Below, piece after piece: positions 41,524-52,430 of a DNA stretch of 64,000 bases. Every line of letters begins with the position of its first letter. Within the stretch, counting starts at the first letter, position 1. The notes under the pieces were generated by a model. The model saw nothing but the letters and a program-made list of their open reading frames with translations. It did no database searches and was not told where the DNA came from. Source of the DNA: Emergomyces orientalis (lineage: Eukaryota; Ascomycota; Eurotiomycetes; Onygenales; Ajellomycetaceae). The translations under genes and the position numbers were made by a program. Location: assembly GCA_002110485.1 (NCBI GenBank), contig MOWL01000003.1, forward strand, positions 1 through 64,000. The letters are read 5' to 3'.

Positions 41524-41856
41524 TGTCAAACACCTGATTATTAATCAAGCGCCAAACGGATGCATCGAACCATTCAAATCTCCACCAAATACGCCACTCC
41601 ATCTACTATCGTTATTTTTCTCCTAGTTTCCACCTAATTTGGATATTTCATTTGGTATATGACAGACTATTGATTATTGTATGTAACATGCCCCTATATG
41701 GGCATATTTTGTAATATAGCTAGCGAGAGATTCATGGTTATAAAAAGCCGTGGAAAACCTGTAGATATGGGGAAGAGGGGAGCCCAAAAAAATTCAATTT
41801 TTAACTTCACTTTTTCATTCGTACGCGAACATTCTACCATTTAAAAATCTCTCATA
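41524..41856 (+). repeat. Copia 3' LTR
   Basis: It reads identical to the 5' LTR over 333 bp and is followed by AATAT (41857-41861). Confidence 0.88.
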
Positions 41857-41861
41857 AATAT

Positions 41862-42991
41862 TAAGTAAGAGGTTGATTCTAGTAACAAAAAGAAAGAGAG
41901 AAAGGAGGAAACTAGCTCAGAGCATCTTGTCTGAGTAGCTCAGCTGACTATGCTAGTGAAAATCACGTGACTTGGCGATTTCGCTCACTAGTCAAAGGGT
42001 CAACTGAGCTTGATACACACTTAAACTTTTACCACCTCTTACAGTGAAGGTCTGCCCCCCCTTCTATCTGATTATTTAGCTCTGACTAGTGAAATACTAA
42101 TTGAATCTTCAATACCACAATGAACAGCACATTAGGTGAGAAGGCTAACTAGTCAGTCAGTAGTTAAATAGTAGTAAAGATCTAGTTTTACATACAGCAT
42201 TCTCATTTACAACTTGTATATGATCTTCATATACATCATCTGAGTCAACATCAAACTGAAATTCATTTGAAATATTCATATCTATAAGAATGTTTTGATT
42301 GTTTGTTTTGACTGTATTTATGAAATGGTAAAAGAGTGTAAAAGTTCAAGATGGTAAGCTGAGCTACCTGAAGGGTCAGTTGACATGTAACCTGATCTCA
42401 TCCCCAACACAAAGAAAAATATATAAACCACAGCCCGAAAGCAGTATGCTGAACTTTGGTGTTCGTCCTCTTGGCGCAGGGCCTTCTTGGATATTTCCAA
42501 CGAGCATCAGTGACCGCAAGATGTCGGCTTTTTGGCCCCGCGATCGAAAGCGTAGCCTGGTCATCAATAGCATAGAGGTCATTTTACTCTTAAATGCGGT
42601 CATCCTGGTCATTCAAAAGGTATGAGAATTTTGACAGTGCTGTACTGGAAATTCTCTGAGTCCACTCTGGATCCCATATTGAGACTGATTCAGAAAAGTC
42701 CAATTTTGTATTAATCACCCTGTGCTTTACCATGTTATGCTACACTGAGGAAAAAGGATCCAAGTCTCTGAATTAGGCTTTGTAATGCTGCTCTTTTCTT
42801 GCTATCTCTGGTATAGAAGCATCTGGAAGGTTCTCTAACAATATGCATACATCATGAAGACTATACAAACAGGAAAAGGAGCAACCACTAAAAGAGGTGA
42901 CTAGTAAAGAATGTAAGAATGTAAAAGACCAAAAATGTAGAAACTCAAGAAATTCAGAAGTCCAAAAGACAAAAAGTTCAAAATTCCAGAA
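41862..42991. other. Mosaic of duplicated segments, no gene
   Basis: 42455-42595 repeats 27355-27505, and 42577-42870 repeats 23703-23905 with an insertion. Thus two segments that are separate at 23.7 and 27.4 kb are joined here. The rest shows no coding pattern. Confidence 0.55.
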
Positions 42992-43303
42992 ATGAAACTG
43001 TCTGGGCGCCCGAAATAGCCGCTGTGGACCCACCAATTGTAGCGCTGCAGGAAACATGACCACCAGCTTTAGCAAGCCATCACGGCTGGGTTGATCTTGC
43101 AGCTGAACTGTTGCATACAGCCCATCCTTTTTGCGCATAGTTTCCTTATTCTACGCCTATGGTGCTCTGGGATTATACAGGAGAAGCAATATTCGATATA
43201 GTGGCAGACAGCTTGATGAGGGAAAGTGGGTATTGTATGCACCATGGGCCACGGTTACAAGGAACGTGGCCGTGGCTATATTCTGCTTCTAGGCCTGAGA
43301 GGG
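42992..43303 (-). repeat. Inverted copy of 33390-33705
   Basis: See the partner. Together they form an inverted repeat with about 9.3 kb between arms. Recombination between them could flip the Copia region. Confidence 0.75.
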
Positions 43304-43615
43304 GAACCACTTTTGGGCTTGCAGTTGTTGTGTTTTGTGCACTTCATTTTAAGCACACGTCTGCTCTTTTTCTGCTCCCTCCCAAGCCATATAAATACCA
43401 TGCGCTTTGCTTGCGGGCGAGCAAAGCATTCTCGCCAATACCCTTCAGTTTGGACGCAGATCTCTGTATACCTGCATTCTCCTGACCTTCCGCTCTCTCT
43501 TTATAGTCAATATGCAATGGCCACAGCTGATCCTTGAAAACAATCAACCGCATCCGCATCCGCATTCACTTCAGAGTCCGGTTGAACCCCCCTCCTCGCA
43601 ATTCTATAGCACATG

Positions 43616-43840
43616 CTGGAGGTTGGATGCCATGTCAAAGACGAACATGATTACCGCCACACCAGGCCAATGTTCAGAGAAGATATCAACGGAGACAATG
43701 TCTCTTCCACAAAGTTGTTGAATATATTGATAGGAATGAGGCACAAGGTTACATTCTAATCAACATTCACAGTCAATATTTTATCTTGAACACTGATACA
43801 AGTGGTACCTGGCTACCTTTGGAAGAGCAGATAGTATGAG
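43616..43840 (+). pseudogene. MADS-like relic
   Basis: The frame PPHQANVQRRYQRRQCLFHK, then EYIDRNEAQGYILINIHSQY and WLPLEEQI, has the layout of a MADS box (basic helix, hydrophobic strand). A TGA lies just upstream (RRT-x-LPP). Its two halves recur at 61954-62105, but there one half is inverted. Confidence 0.4.
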
Positions 43841-43930
43841 CTCTAATTTTAGTCCGGATGCCCATTCACAACTGACACTGAGCAGAAGCACTATCCTCAT
43901 ACAGTTCGCAAGACATGTAAAGATTATCAA

Positions 43931-44188
43931 GTGTCATTTAAAAAGAAGTGTGGATGGAGAGAGACTCTCTTCAGAAAGAGTGTGAAGTATAGTGATAAAT
44001 GCAGTGCTGATGTCTATGTCATCATCTACGTGAACAACCGATACCTCACCCTGTATACTAATGAAAATCCGCCACCATCAATGAAGCAAACTGTACAACT
44101 CTTGAATTCATTAAGTGCTTTGACTGACCTACAACAGGCGTATCACTACCCCCTCCCGATTTACGAGACGCCTGATAGTTATCAATAA
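43931..44188 (+). CDS. Small MADS-like protein, 85 residues
   Basis: FKKKCGWRETLFRKSVKYSD, then CSADVYVIIYVNNRYLTLYT and YPLPIYETP, resembles a degenerate MADS box followed by the W/P-rich strand end. It is close in layout to 26765-27145 and lies next to the relic at 43616. It may be functional or a decayed duplicate; the first part of a normal MADS box (R-rich start) is absent. Confidence 0.4.
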   Translation: MSFKKKCGWRETLFRKSVKYSDKCSADVYVIIYVNNRYLTLYTNENPPPSMKQTVQLLNSLSALTDLQQAYHYPLPIYETPDSYQ

Positions 44189-44961
44189 CAGATTAGATGA
44201 CGGCTGTCAGCTTTTTTTCCACAGTTCTGAAAGAAAAGATGCCCATTCTTGAAGACTTTATAACACATATTTATATATCTAGTTTTAATTTACTTATGCT
44301 CTCACTTCTCATATAATAGTCCTATTATTAGAAACAGAGTAGCAGCTCCGAGTGACTAAAAAAGGAGTGACTAGTAAGAAGTTTAAAAAACATTTCAGGA
44401 ATCAAAAATGCCACAGAAACTATAAAATGTTCAAAGAATTGATGACATATTGAGAAAAAGTGTGGTCTTCCTCAAGCTTGGCCTTTGTCAGAAGACAAAA
44501 AGTATTTTTAAGGAATTTTAATTGATGCACTTTTGAGTAGCTTTCAATTCATGATTCCTGAAATGATTGTAATTTTCATGGCAGTTCACACAATTCTTTT
44601 CACAAATCACTTTTTTTTTTCAATCTGCAAGGCAAACTGAGAAAGTATCATTGAGTGACACACCCCTGATCGCTTCTCCAGCGTTCGTGGTATGGAACGG
44701 AGGGATGCCTTGAATAGTGATAGAGTCAGGAACAGTCAAGCTCCACCCGCTTTCCACATGCAGGGTGAGATAAATAAACACAGCCGCTTCAAGTTGTAGC
44801 TTAGTCATGCCGAGGCCACGCTTCTTTGCAAGATGTTATGCTGCGTAAGGCCATCCAGGTTGGTTTCATATCTGAAACTGTCTAAATCTGTTGGCTTACT
44901 AAACCGAGCATTTGCTACTTCGGGACAGCTGATACAAAAAATTACCTCAAAACTAAAATCT
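44189..44961. other. Spacer without recognisable gene
   Basis: AT-rich; only short ORFs. A minus-strand 62-codon frame near 44.7 kb shows no family pattern. Confidence 0.4.
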
Positions 44962-45170
44962 TGTCAGAAATACATGTAGATTTATAGCGCCAAAGAGTTT
45001 TCATTGTTCCATCCGTTTTTCCATTCCTTTTTATTTTATCATATGTGCAACACACCACACTCAAGGCCATGCAAGCTTTGCACAGCTACAATATCAAGCA
45101 TGCTAACTGTCTCATACAATTGCCATTGAATCCATTTTCCCTTTGCCGTCCCTTCTGGACTTCCGAGGCA
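44962..45170 (-). repeat. Inverted copy of 29290-29500
   Basis: Nearly identical over about 200 bp, reverse orientation. Neighbouring small-gene copies (28874 and 45911) are in direct orientation, so the two loci differ by a local inversion. Confidence 0.75.
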
Positions 45171-45526
45171 CGGCTCCTCTCTTGTTAACCTGCATCCAAT
45201 CCAAATCTCCTTGATCGCTCCGGCTTACGGCCGTCTCAGCAGTAGAAAGGCAGAATGCTTTTGCCATGATTCGCGTTCGACATCGCTGAGGTCAAAGTAT
45301 GTTCTTCAAGCGGGTTCGTGAGCATCAGGAGGGAGAGAGGTCTGGGGCAATAGTATCTGAAGTGGAATTTCCAAGCTCTGGAAATGTGTGTGCTGGCCAG
45401 GATAGATATAATGAAGAAGAAATAGTAAAGTGAAACGAAGTGGGGAAACCAAGCATAGAAAACGAAAGAGGAGAATGAAGAAAATGAAGAGAATGAGACT
45501 TCAATTGTTGCATAAATTTAAGCATC

Positions 45527-45858
45527 TATGAGAGATTTTTAAATGGTAGAATGTTCGCGTACGAATGAAAAAGTGAAGTTAAAAATTGAATTTTTTGGGC
45601 TCCCCCCTTCTCCATATCTACAGGTTTTCCATGGCTTTTTATAACCATGAATTTCTCGCTAGCTATATTACAAAATATGCCCATATAGGGGCATGTTACA
45701 TACAATAATCAATAGTCTGTCATATACCAAATGAAATATCCAAATTAGGTGGAAACTAGGAGAAAAATAACGATAGTAGATGGAGTGGCGTATTTGGTGG
45801 AGATTTGAATGGTTCGATGCATCCGTTTGGCGCTTGATTAATAATCAGGTGTTTGACA
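45527..45858 (-). mobile_element. Solo LTR of the Copia family
   Basis: A reverse-complement LTR of 332 bp, flanked by GCATC at 45522-45526 and 45859-45863 (5-bp TSD). A few bases differ from the LTRs at 36220/41524, for example in the poly-A-like run and AGCCATGG instead of AGCCGTGG. Solo LTRs form when the two LTRs recombine. It sits just downstream of the small gene relic at 45911. Confidence 0.9.
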
Positions 45859-45910
45859 GCATCTAACTAACTAGAAATAGAAAGGTTTCGTGAGATTGGG
45901 CCATCTTGAA

Positions 45911-46285
45911 TCAATGCTGACATAATCCACGTGACCTCGTTCGTCGACATTCGATATTCCAGTAGGCTCCCAGCAGTCCCAACCCTCCATGCTCCTGCAA
46001 ATCGTCCAATGTCATCTTGGCATACACCTTGCAACCCCCGGGAACCCTCTCTATATTTCGTTGAAGGGATGGAATGGCGACAAACGGATCGGAGTCGCTA
46101 AGCAGGTTGGGACTCATTGGCCCATCGATGATGATTGGGTCTTCTGCGAGAGTGAGTGAGGCGTGAGAAATGTTTTTCACAGAGCAGGTACTGAGCCTTA
46201 CCAGCAGAGCCCAAGCACTTCCACGGCTTTCCTTGTGTGCCATATCCGCGTGTTTCTTGTACATCTATCCGCCCTACAATCTGGT
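45911..46285 (-). pseudogene. Second copy of the 86-residue unknown gene, start codon lost
   Basis: Exon 1 is about 46202-46285, the intron 46144-46201 (GTAAGG...CGCAG) and exon 2 45911-46143. It keeps KPWKCLGSAEDPIIIDGPMS and VAIPSLQRNIERVPGG. The ATG of the first copy (before YEVVERID) is ACC or similar here (TYQIVGRID), and the C-terminus is longer (ECRRTRSRGLCQH). Confidence 0.55.
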
Positions 46286-46289
46286 AGGT

Positions 46290-46512
46290 ACCAGTGGGAG
46301 AAAGTAGGTTCTTTTATGTTCGCTCGGTCGCCTTTGGGTACGCAAAGGCCTCTCGGCGGGTTTCAGCTCGGGGCGTTGTAGGATGGGAAGTGGAAAAGAA
46401 ATTGAAAGAAAGATGGATCCAAGGCGGGAGGGAGCCCATTTATATACCCAGGGCTGGGGAAGCAGTCACGCGAGCTCAGGCTGTGCTGTCTCATCCGAAC
46501 ATGTGCAGGGGA
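46290..46512 (-). repeat. Inverted copy of the RING promoter-like segment
   Basis: Reverse complement of 21018-21250. It lies between two divergent relics (the small gene to the left, RING to the right). Confidence 0.7.
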
Positions 46513-46530
46513 ATCAGGGAGAGTAATGCC

Positions 46531-46598
46531 CCCAGGGGAGAGAAGCGTCCCCAGGGAGAGAAGCGTCCCCAGGGAGAGAAGCGTCCCCAGGGAGAGCA
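46531..46598 (+). repeat. 18-bp minisatellite, about 3.5 units
   Basis: Unit AGAGAAGCGTCCCCAGGG in tandem. Confidence 0.85.
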
Positions 46599-46826
46599 GT
46601 AATGCAACCGCTCGCAAAAAGGAATGCAATAACAATTGGCTCGCGCCCAAATAACAGACCCATTTCAGGAAATCTCGGGCAAGCTGCTTTCCTGCAGGAA
46701 TAACTTCTTGTTCACTGGCAGTTTTTGAAAATAAATCCAGAGCCATTCTTGAAGTGCGAGTTCTTGCACCTCATGGTTCTCCTGCTCCCCCGCTTGCTTT
46801 CAAGATGCATAAATACCATACGCTGT

Positions 46827-47131
46827 GCAGGAAACTGCGAACCAGGGAATCCATAACATTTTCGAGGCGGAGCATGCGCGGAGAGAGGCTGGAGAAAGAA
46901 GTGCAGCGCCTACGTGCGGAAATGGCTAGGAAAGATGAGCGGGTTGACAAGCTTGAGACTAAAAGTCCGTGAGCTGAAGTACCAATGTCGATGTCAGATC
47001 CGTTTTACCATCCTGTCAGGGTGGTGGACCTTCTGTGCGGACATCGGTATTGCCTGGAATGCGTTCCCCCCTTTGGCGAAACCTGCGCTACTTGTTGCAA
47101 GGTTATCGCTGGTGTTATCAAGAGCTACTAG
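46827..47131 (+). pseudogene. RING-finger gene relic
   Basis: It matches exon 2 of the gene at 21646-21948, starting after an AG acceptor (GTGCAG then GAAACTGCGAACC). A deletion after EAEHARRE shifts frame, and a second shift lies inside the RING. The second zinc Cys is Arg (CQIRF). The other RING ligands are visible in a third frame (CGHRYCLEC, CATC). It cannot make a functional RING. Confidence 0.65.
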
Positions 47132-47135
47132 GTAG

Positions 47136-47555
47136 AACACAGACGGTTGAGTTATGCCATATGGGATGTACAGTTAAACGAGTGTAATTGAGAAATTGAA
47201 CCTATATATCTAAAGGAAGGTAACTCCACCTGCATTGACTCTTAGCTTTGTGTAATGGAGGGCGAGCTGTGGGACGGAAGGATTTTGACCCAGAATAGAT
47301 TAGGGTCAGTCATGATAACAAGAACCAGCACCAAGCGGAGATTACTACGAGGGAAAACATGTACACAAGTTGACCTGGTGGCCTTGACTCAGTTTCCTGA
47401 ATAGTGGTGGAACATTCATAAGTTCGTGCTTTTCGCGATTATAGTCAATTCTGTAACAGTATAGCCTGCAGTAAAGGGAGAATTATCTCACGCAATCACT
47501 CACTAGTCATACCACGTCTATGTATCGTTCTCGGGATGCTACGTTCTGCTGCATC
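47136..47555. other. Spacer without recognisable gene
   Basis: No ORF of note. It would hold the 3' end region of the DUF3435 gene on the minus strand. Confidence 0.4.
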
Positions 47556-50500
47556 TCATGGGCGCAGACGGGGACCGTGTACGCTCAGAGTATGGCTCTT
47601 GAATTCCATGATGGATGATGGAGTGAAGGCGACACCCTGTACTTTGCAGATCCCACAGTGCTTTGTTCCGGAGGAGTACGCCTTCAGCTCCTCACGGTGG
47701 ACGCTCTCGATATGGTTCCAGAACTTGTTCGTGCGCTCCCAGACCTTCATCCGGTTCCCCCAAGGCAACGAGGTATCAGCGACACAGAATGGGCACTGCT
47801 TTTCGTCCAGCTTTGGCGGAATGGATTCCCTCGCCCGCATGGTGTCTGGGAGCGGGTCAGGCTTGACATCTCGCCGCGGCTGCTGCTGCTTCTTGTGGCG
47901 ACCCAAACGCTGAACCTCCCTCCGACGCTGCAGCTTGAACCAGGCGATGATGCACGCACACCGGCGCGCGAACTGCTCATCTTCTGTCAGTTGCTGAGTG
48001 CCAGCGCACGTCAGTTCGACGATCCGTCTCCGTTCCGGGATCTGAAACGGTGGCGGAGCCGGACGCTCATCCAAAGACTCGCCGGTCATGCCGTTGCGCA
48101 GTCGCTGGTTGAATCGCTCTGTATCAGCATGCCGGAAGTGCCACCTCCTCTGCCAGTCTTTAAGCTTGGAGTGAAGGTGAACTTTGCCGCGGTTCAGCCG
48201 GGAAACCGTCTTCATCTTCTCCTCGTACAGCGGAGTTTTGCCCCGCGCTGCTGGCACGGAACGGAATCCCATTGCCCTGAGCCTCCGAGTCAGCTCTTTA
48301 CTTCGCTCGGTTAGTTCTTTGATCGTTGGGTTATCGGTGATCTTTCTTTTCAGCTCGTCAGTAAGTTCCGTGGGGGCGGTCGCGTCAGCGTTCAAGAACA
48401 ACCCATGGGCTGCTTTCTGGACCACTTCATTGGATGGGAGCTCCATGGCCGCGGCTTCCAGATCGAATCGGATGACCGTGTCTAGATAGTACCGTACCGC
48501 GTTGGATTCGTGGTCAGCGACTTGATCCCGAACGGAGGACGGAGCTTTGTCTGCGGGTCCGGTAGGTCAGCAAAAAATTCTTGTTGGTATCATGGCCATG
48601 GGGAAAGGAAAGAAAGAGAGGATGAAAGCGCGAAGGAACAGAATGACAAAGCTAAGCACTGGCGCGACGAGGGTAAGCGACAGGGGCCAATGAGAGTGAG
48701 GCACATACTGTTGATGGCGTTGATGAGGGAACGTCGCCAGACATACTGGGTCAGATGATATTTGAGCCCGGCCACTGGGCCAACGTCCCTGAGGTAGCGA
48801 CTCCATGTAGACGCCTTGAGAGGCGTCCTCTTCGATGTTCGGAGTCCATTCCCCGTGCGTTCGGGCTGGCGGAAAACCGGCACGTCCAGCATCTCTGCCT
48901 TGATCTTTAGATCCATACCGCCTTGGTGCGACGCGATGGGATGCCAGTAGATATCTTCAAGTTTTTTGAATTCGGGCGCGAAGATCTCATCATGTATTGC
49001 CATGGAGAGAAGATGCCCCAGAAGGTCCAGGAGCGGCTCCGGATTGTGACTGATGACGAAGGTTTTCCTGCAGTGTCGGTCAGTCATTGAAGTTATAACA
49101 AGACAGGGTTTGGGAGGAGAGAAGGTGCATGAGCCTTACACTCGCGGTTTCTTGTCTTCCCCCTTCGTGTGTAGAAGTGTGACCTTAGCCAGGAGAATGT
49201 TTGGCCGGCCGGCCAAGGGGCTCCGGATGATGTGGAATTCGATATGCCGCCAGACAAGGGCCCCAGTCTCCTCGGGGCCCGCATCATACTCGTCGTCCGT
49301 CACGTCATCTATGAAGCGGTCAAGTTCACTGAGGTCATTGTCGGCAGACATACCGCTAGTGGAGCCGCTTTCCACTGACCCTATACTTGATTCGGTGTCG
49401 GTATCGTTTTCTCGCACGAGCTCACTAAAGACGGGTTCACAGGACTCGCTGCGGGAGCTGTCACTTCCCGTGTCAACATACCCTGAGTCGAAGTCCGTAT
49501 CATTGCCCCCATGGCTATCGAGGTCGCTTTCCTGGGCATCGAACATAGTGTCCTCACCGCGCATCCTGTATTTGCTGCAGGACGCTCCTTCTTGGGCGGA
49601 GCGACAGCTCCTTCGAGGAGCCATGATTCGTGCCATCTTTGCGTCGCGATATTCCTCGTCGTCATCGGAATGAGCCCTCTTGCATTTCTCTGGTGTTATG
49701 GGCGCTAAGGGTCTGTGATCGTGTTGGCCGATCCGGGGTCCCCCCTTCGAGTAGAGGTCAGGGGACCTTGTCCCTCGGGAACGGTGGCGACGACGGTTAG
49801 TCCTGCTTTTTGAGTCCTTGCCGGCGTGCGACGCTCCCGTTGACGGTCCGTCTCCGGCATTCCCATCAGTCGTTTTGATCCGGGTGTCGAACAGCGAGAC
49901 AAGCCTCGCACCGGAGATGAAGGACAGGAGGATACCTGCAGCAACGTAGTGTCGCTGTTTCTCATCGGCATAGGCCTTCGTGCACCGCGTCCAATGGGCA
50001 TGGAGGATGCGGTACACATCGTCCTTGGTGCCGGACGGCTTTCTCTTCGGTCGTCGCCGCAGACCCCATCTCTTGATCACGACGTTCTTATACTGCGTAG
50101 AGTGCCCGTCAGCTGGAGCCACATCGGTGGTTCTGATGGCATGGTCCTACATTCAAACAATCCTGTGCCATCCCATCGTCCATACCATGACCGGTGTGCT
50201 CCACATACAGGGTCTTCAGGAGCCTCCAGTAACTGTCAAAGGCCGACGCTGCCTTGATGCTGTTCCGGTGGGTGTTCTCGAGCCAGTCGAAGTATGTCTT
50301 GACTCGGCCTGCTGTCAGATTCTCGAAGAACTCCGCTTCCGTAGTCTTGAGTTCGGTAGAGCAGAAGCTGGTCTCCGTAAGAAGTTTGATTCAATTTGCT
50401 CACGCAGATCACCACTTACCACTGAAGCTTCCGCCGAACCGTCCCTCTGCCTCTCTCAGAATTTGCGGAGTAAATTCTGGATGTGCGGCCAGCGGCCTCA

Positions 50501-50597
50501 TGTCGTTCCAATATGGCTTTGTAGTTCGGCTTTCTGGGTGAATGCAGTCGACCTGCCGTGCGTGATCTGCCAGCTTTCGGCACTCTGGGTCTTCCAA
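47556..50597 (-). CDS. DUF3435-type tyrosine recombinase with C2H2 tail, exons 2-5 open
   Basis: Minus-strand exons: 50151-50372, 49140-50092, 48709-49067 and 47556-48550 join in phase with GT-AG introns of 58, 72 and 158 bp. A first exon (50420-50597, PEFTPQILREAEGRF) is likely, but its splice to exon 2 is not in phase as I place it, so the start is open. Core-binding part: TYFDWLENTHRNSIK, FDSYWRLLKTLYVEHTG. Catalytic boxes: FISGARLVSLFDTR (Arg I), QYVWRRSLINAIN (Arg II), QVADHESNAVRYYLD (His and Tyr). An acidic Ser/Asp insert lies between boxes I and II. The C-terminus has a CPFC...HIESVH finger and a CGIC...HTLSVH finger. Proteins of this family include Starship captains; this one shows no stop and could be active. 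Confidence 0.75.
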
Positions 50598-51157
50598 CTG
50601 TCATACTGTTCAGTGGGCGCGTGAGACTGTCGCTGATACGTAGGTAGATAGAAAAGAGATTCTAGGGAGAGGGACCGGAGTAGACTAGCTGTCTGCAGGG
50701 GAAATGGGGGGGAGAGTAGAAGGGACTGGTAACATGCGTCTAATGGTTTGAAAAGGACCAACGGCAACCGGAGGGGGGGACATGATGGTATTTATAGAAT
50801 GGGGAGGCCATGACTATCCAGGGGGCCATCATATTTGAAGGGTTGAGCGCCAGGAACCGTGCGCTCCAACTGGGCGAATGCAGTGACTGGGACAGGGTGA
50901 GCGGTTCGCGAGCAGTCCCGCGAGCAGATGCGGCGTAAATGGGTTCTCAAAAAGCGGCGATAGGTGACGTCCAGATTAGGTATAGTGTTGATTAGCGTGG
51001 GTGCCAATCAGTGGTACCATGAGGGCCGAAAGCAGCTCAAACACCTGCTACTTTCGGCCGTCATGGCCCTTAAAGATCGATTCTGTATGTGATTTGGACT
51101 GGGCTGTGAGAGTTCAGTGTGAGCTACATGAATTCTAGAAGATTAAGTATTTTCATG
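50598..51157. other. Upstream region of the DUF3435 gene, with hairpin at 51018-51064
   Basis: ATGAGGGCCGAAAGCAG (about 51019) is inverted as CTGCTACTTTCGGCCGTCAT (about 51044) with a short loop. It stands near the junction between GC-rich sequence and the AT-rich LINE-1 array at about 51.15 kb. Confidence 0.5.
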
Positions 51158-51293
51158 TTATTATTATTATTCTTCCATTATAGATATATGCAGTCAGAGA
51201 CTATGATATCTATCTAAGACTCAAAGAGTCTCAGAATTTTTCTAATTTTAAAATTAATTAATATACATTTTTTCTTCAAATAAATAGCACTTG
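51158..51293 (-). mobile_element. LINE-1 3'-end fragment
   Basis: 136 bp: 3' UTR, hairpin (51214-51234, one mismatch) and (AAT)n tail on the minus strand. The tail of the next copy abuts it. Confidence 0.7.
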
Positions 51294-51688
51294 TTATTAT
51301 TATTATTCTTCCATTATAGATATATGCAGTCAGAGACTATGATATCTATCTGAGACTCAAAAAGTCTCAGAATTTTTCTAACTTTAAAACTAATTAATAT
51401 ACATTTTTTCTTCAAATAAATAGCACTTGCAATACTTGAATTTCAGCTCAGAATAGTCAGCAAATTGATTTTTCTTTTTTTTTATATTTATTTATAAATA
51501 TTTTTGAAGATTATTTATATTCTCTTTTTTCATATAATTTTCAAGTGATTACAAAGAAAATAAATTAATGATAGACAAAATAATTCATGACATGAATACA
51601 AAGAAAATAAAAGACAGACTCTAATACAAAAGAAATAGTGAGATATTATATAATATCTAGCAGTTTTTATAAAGAATATTTCAGATTC

Positions 51689-52430
51689 TCATTCATTTAT
51701 ATTTTCATCTTTGAAATAGAATTGATTTCTAGTAGCTATTTGAGTTTCATTGAGAAAATCAATTAAATATTGACTGTCTATTTCAGTTGAAAATAGTAGT
51801 TTCATATTTATTTCTCTCAGTTTATATTTATATCTCAGTTCAGCTCTAAGTTCTTGATTTAATGAGCAATTTATTAAGATATGTTCTGAGTCTTCAAGAG
51901 AGTCACAATATTCACAATTTTCACTTTCAATATCAGATATTCTTTTCAAATAAGATTTGAAATAGTCATGATCTAGTTTTAATTGAATAATTGAGAAGAA
52001 AAGCTTTTTCTTACACTTAATAGAGCATGATTTTCATTTAGATTTAGTTTCAAATTTAAGATAGTGAGGACTTTTTCTTTGTTTTTTTCATATTTTATGT
52101 CATTTTTCTAAGCAATTCTCTTTTATCTTTCTTTTAATAAAAGACCATGAAACTATTTTTGAACTTGTAATATTTAGTTCTATTCCTTTCTTTGCTGCTT
52201 CATCAGCAAGCTCATTTCCATGTATATTTATATGAGCAGGAACCCAGCTCAGATATATCTTTGTCTTATATTTTAATTGAATTCTTTTGCATATCTTTAG
52301 AATTACTTCTATATTCATTTAATTATTATAAATTTCATTCTTTTGAATTCTTTTCAAAGCTGCTTGACTATCTGAAAAAATTCATGCTTCTTTCATATCT
52401 TTTCTTTTTGAAGCTTTTATTTCTATCAGT
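51689..52430 (-). pseudogene. LINE-1 RNase H and C-terminus, part E
   Basis: The sequence is one frame interrupted by TGA at 52382-52384 (EA-x-IF), 52100-52102 (EK-x-HK), 52088-52090 (KI-x-KK) and 52034-52036 (PK-x-KS); each is TGG in copy B. One TAA at about 52320 comes from CAA. SWVPAHINIHGNELADEAA and the Cys/His tail are still readable. Confidence 0.8.
52419..52430. repeat. Left 12-bp target-site duplication of LINE-2
   Basis: ATTTCTATCAGT here and at 57878-57889, both in LINE-1 sequence. Confidence 0.85.

Larger units (their letters stand above)
36220..41856 (+). mobile_element. Complete Ty1/Copia retrotransposon
   Basis: The element is 5637 bp with 333-bp LTRs, a primer site, one uninterrupted polyprotein, a polypurine tract and a 5-bp TSD. 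I see no difference between the LTRs on reading them side by side, so insertion was recent and the element may be active. A solo LTR of the same family is at 45527-45858. Confidence 0.93.

Noticed and set aside
51018..51064. Hairpin as terminator or element end
   Set aside because: The stem is imperfect and unique in the window; there is no paired copy on the left side to support a terminal role.
16900..51150. Defined Starship element with ends
   Set aside because: DUF3435 genes are present, but I found no matching terminal direct repeats or clear insertion site; stated only as a hypothesis.
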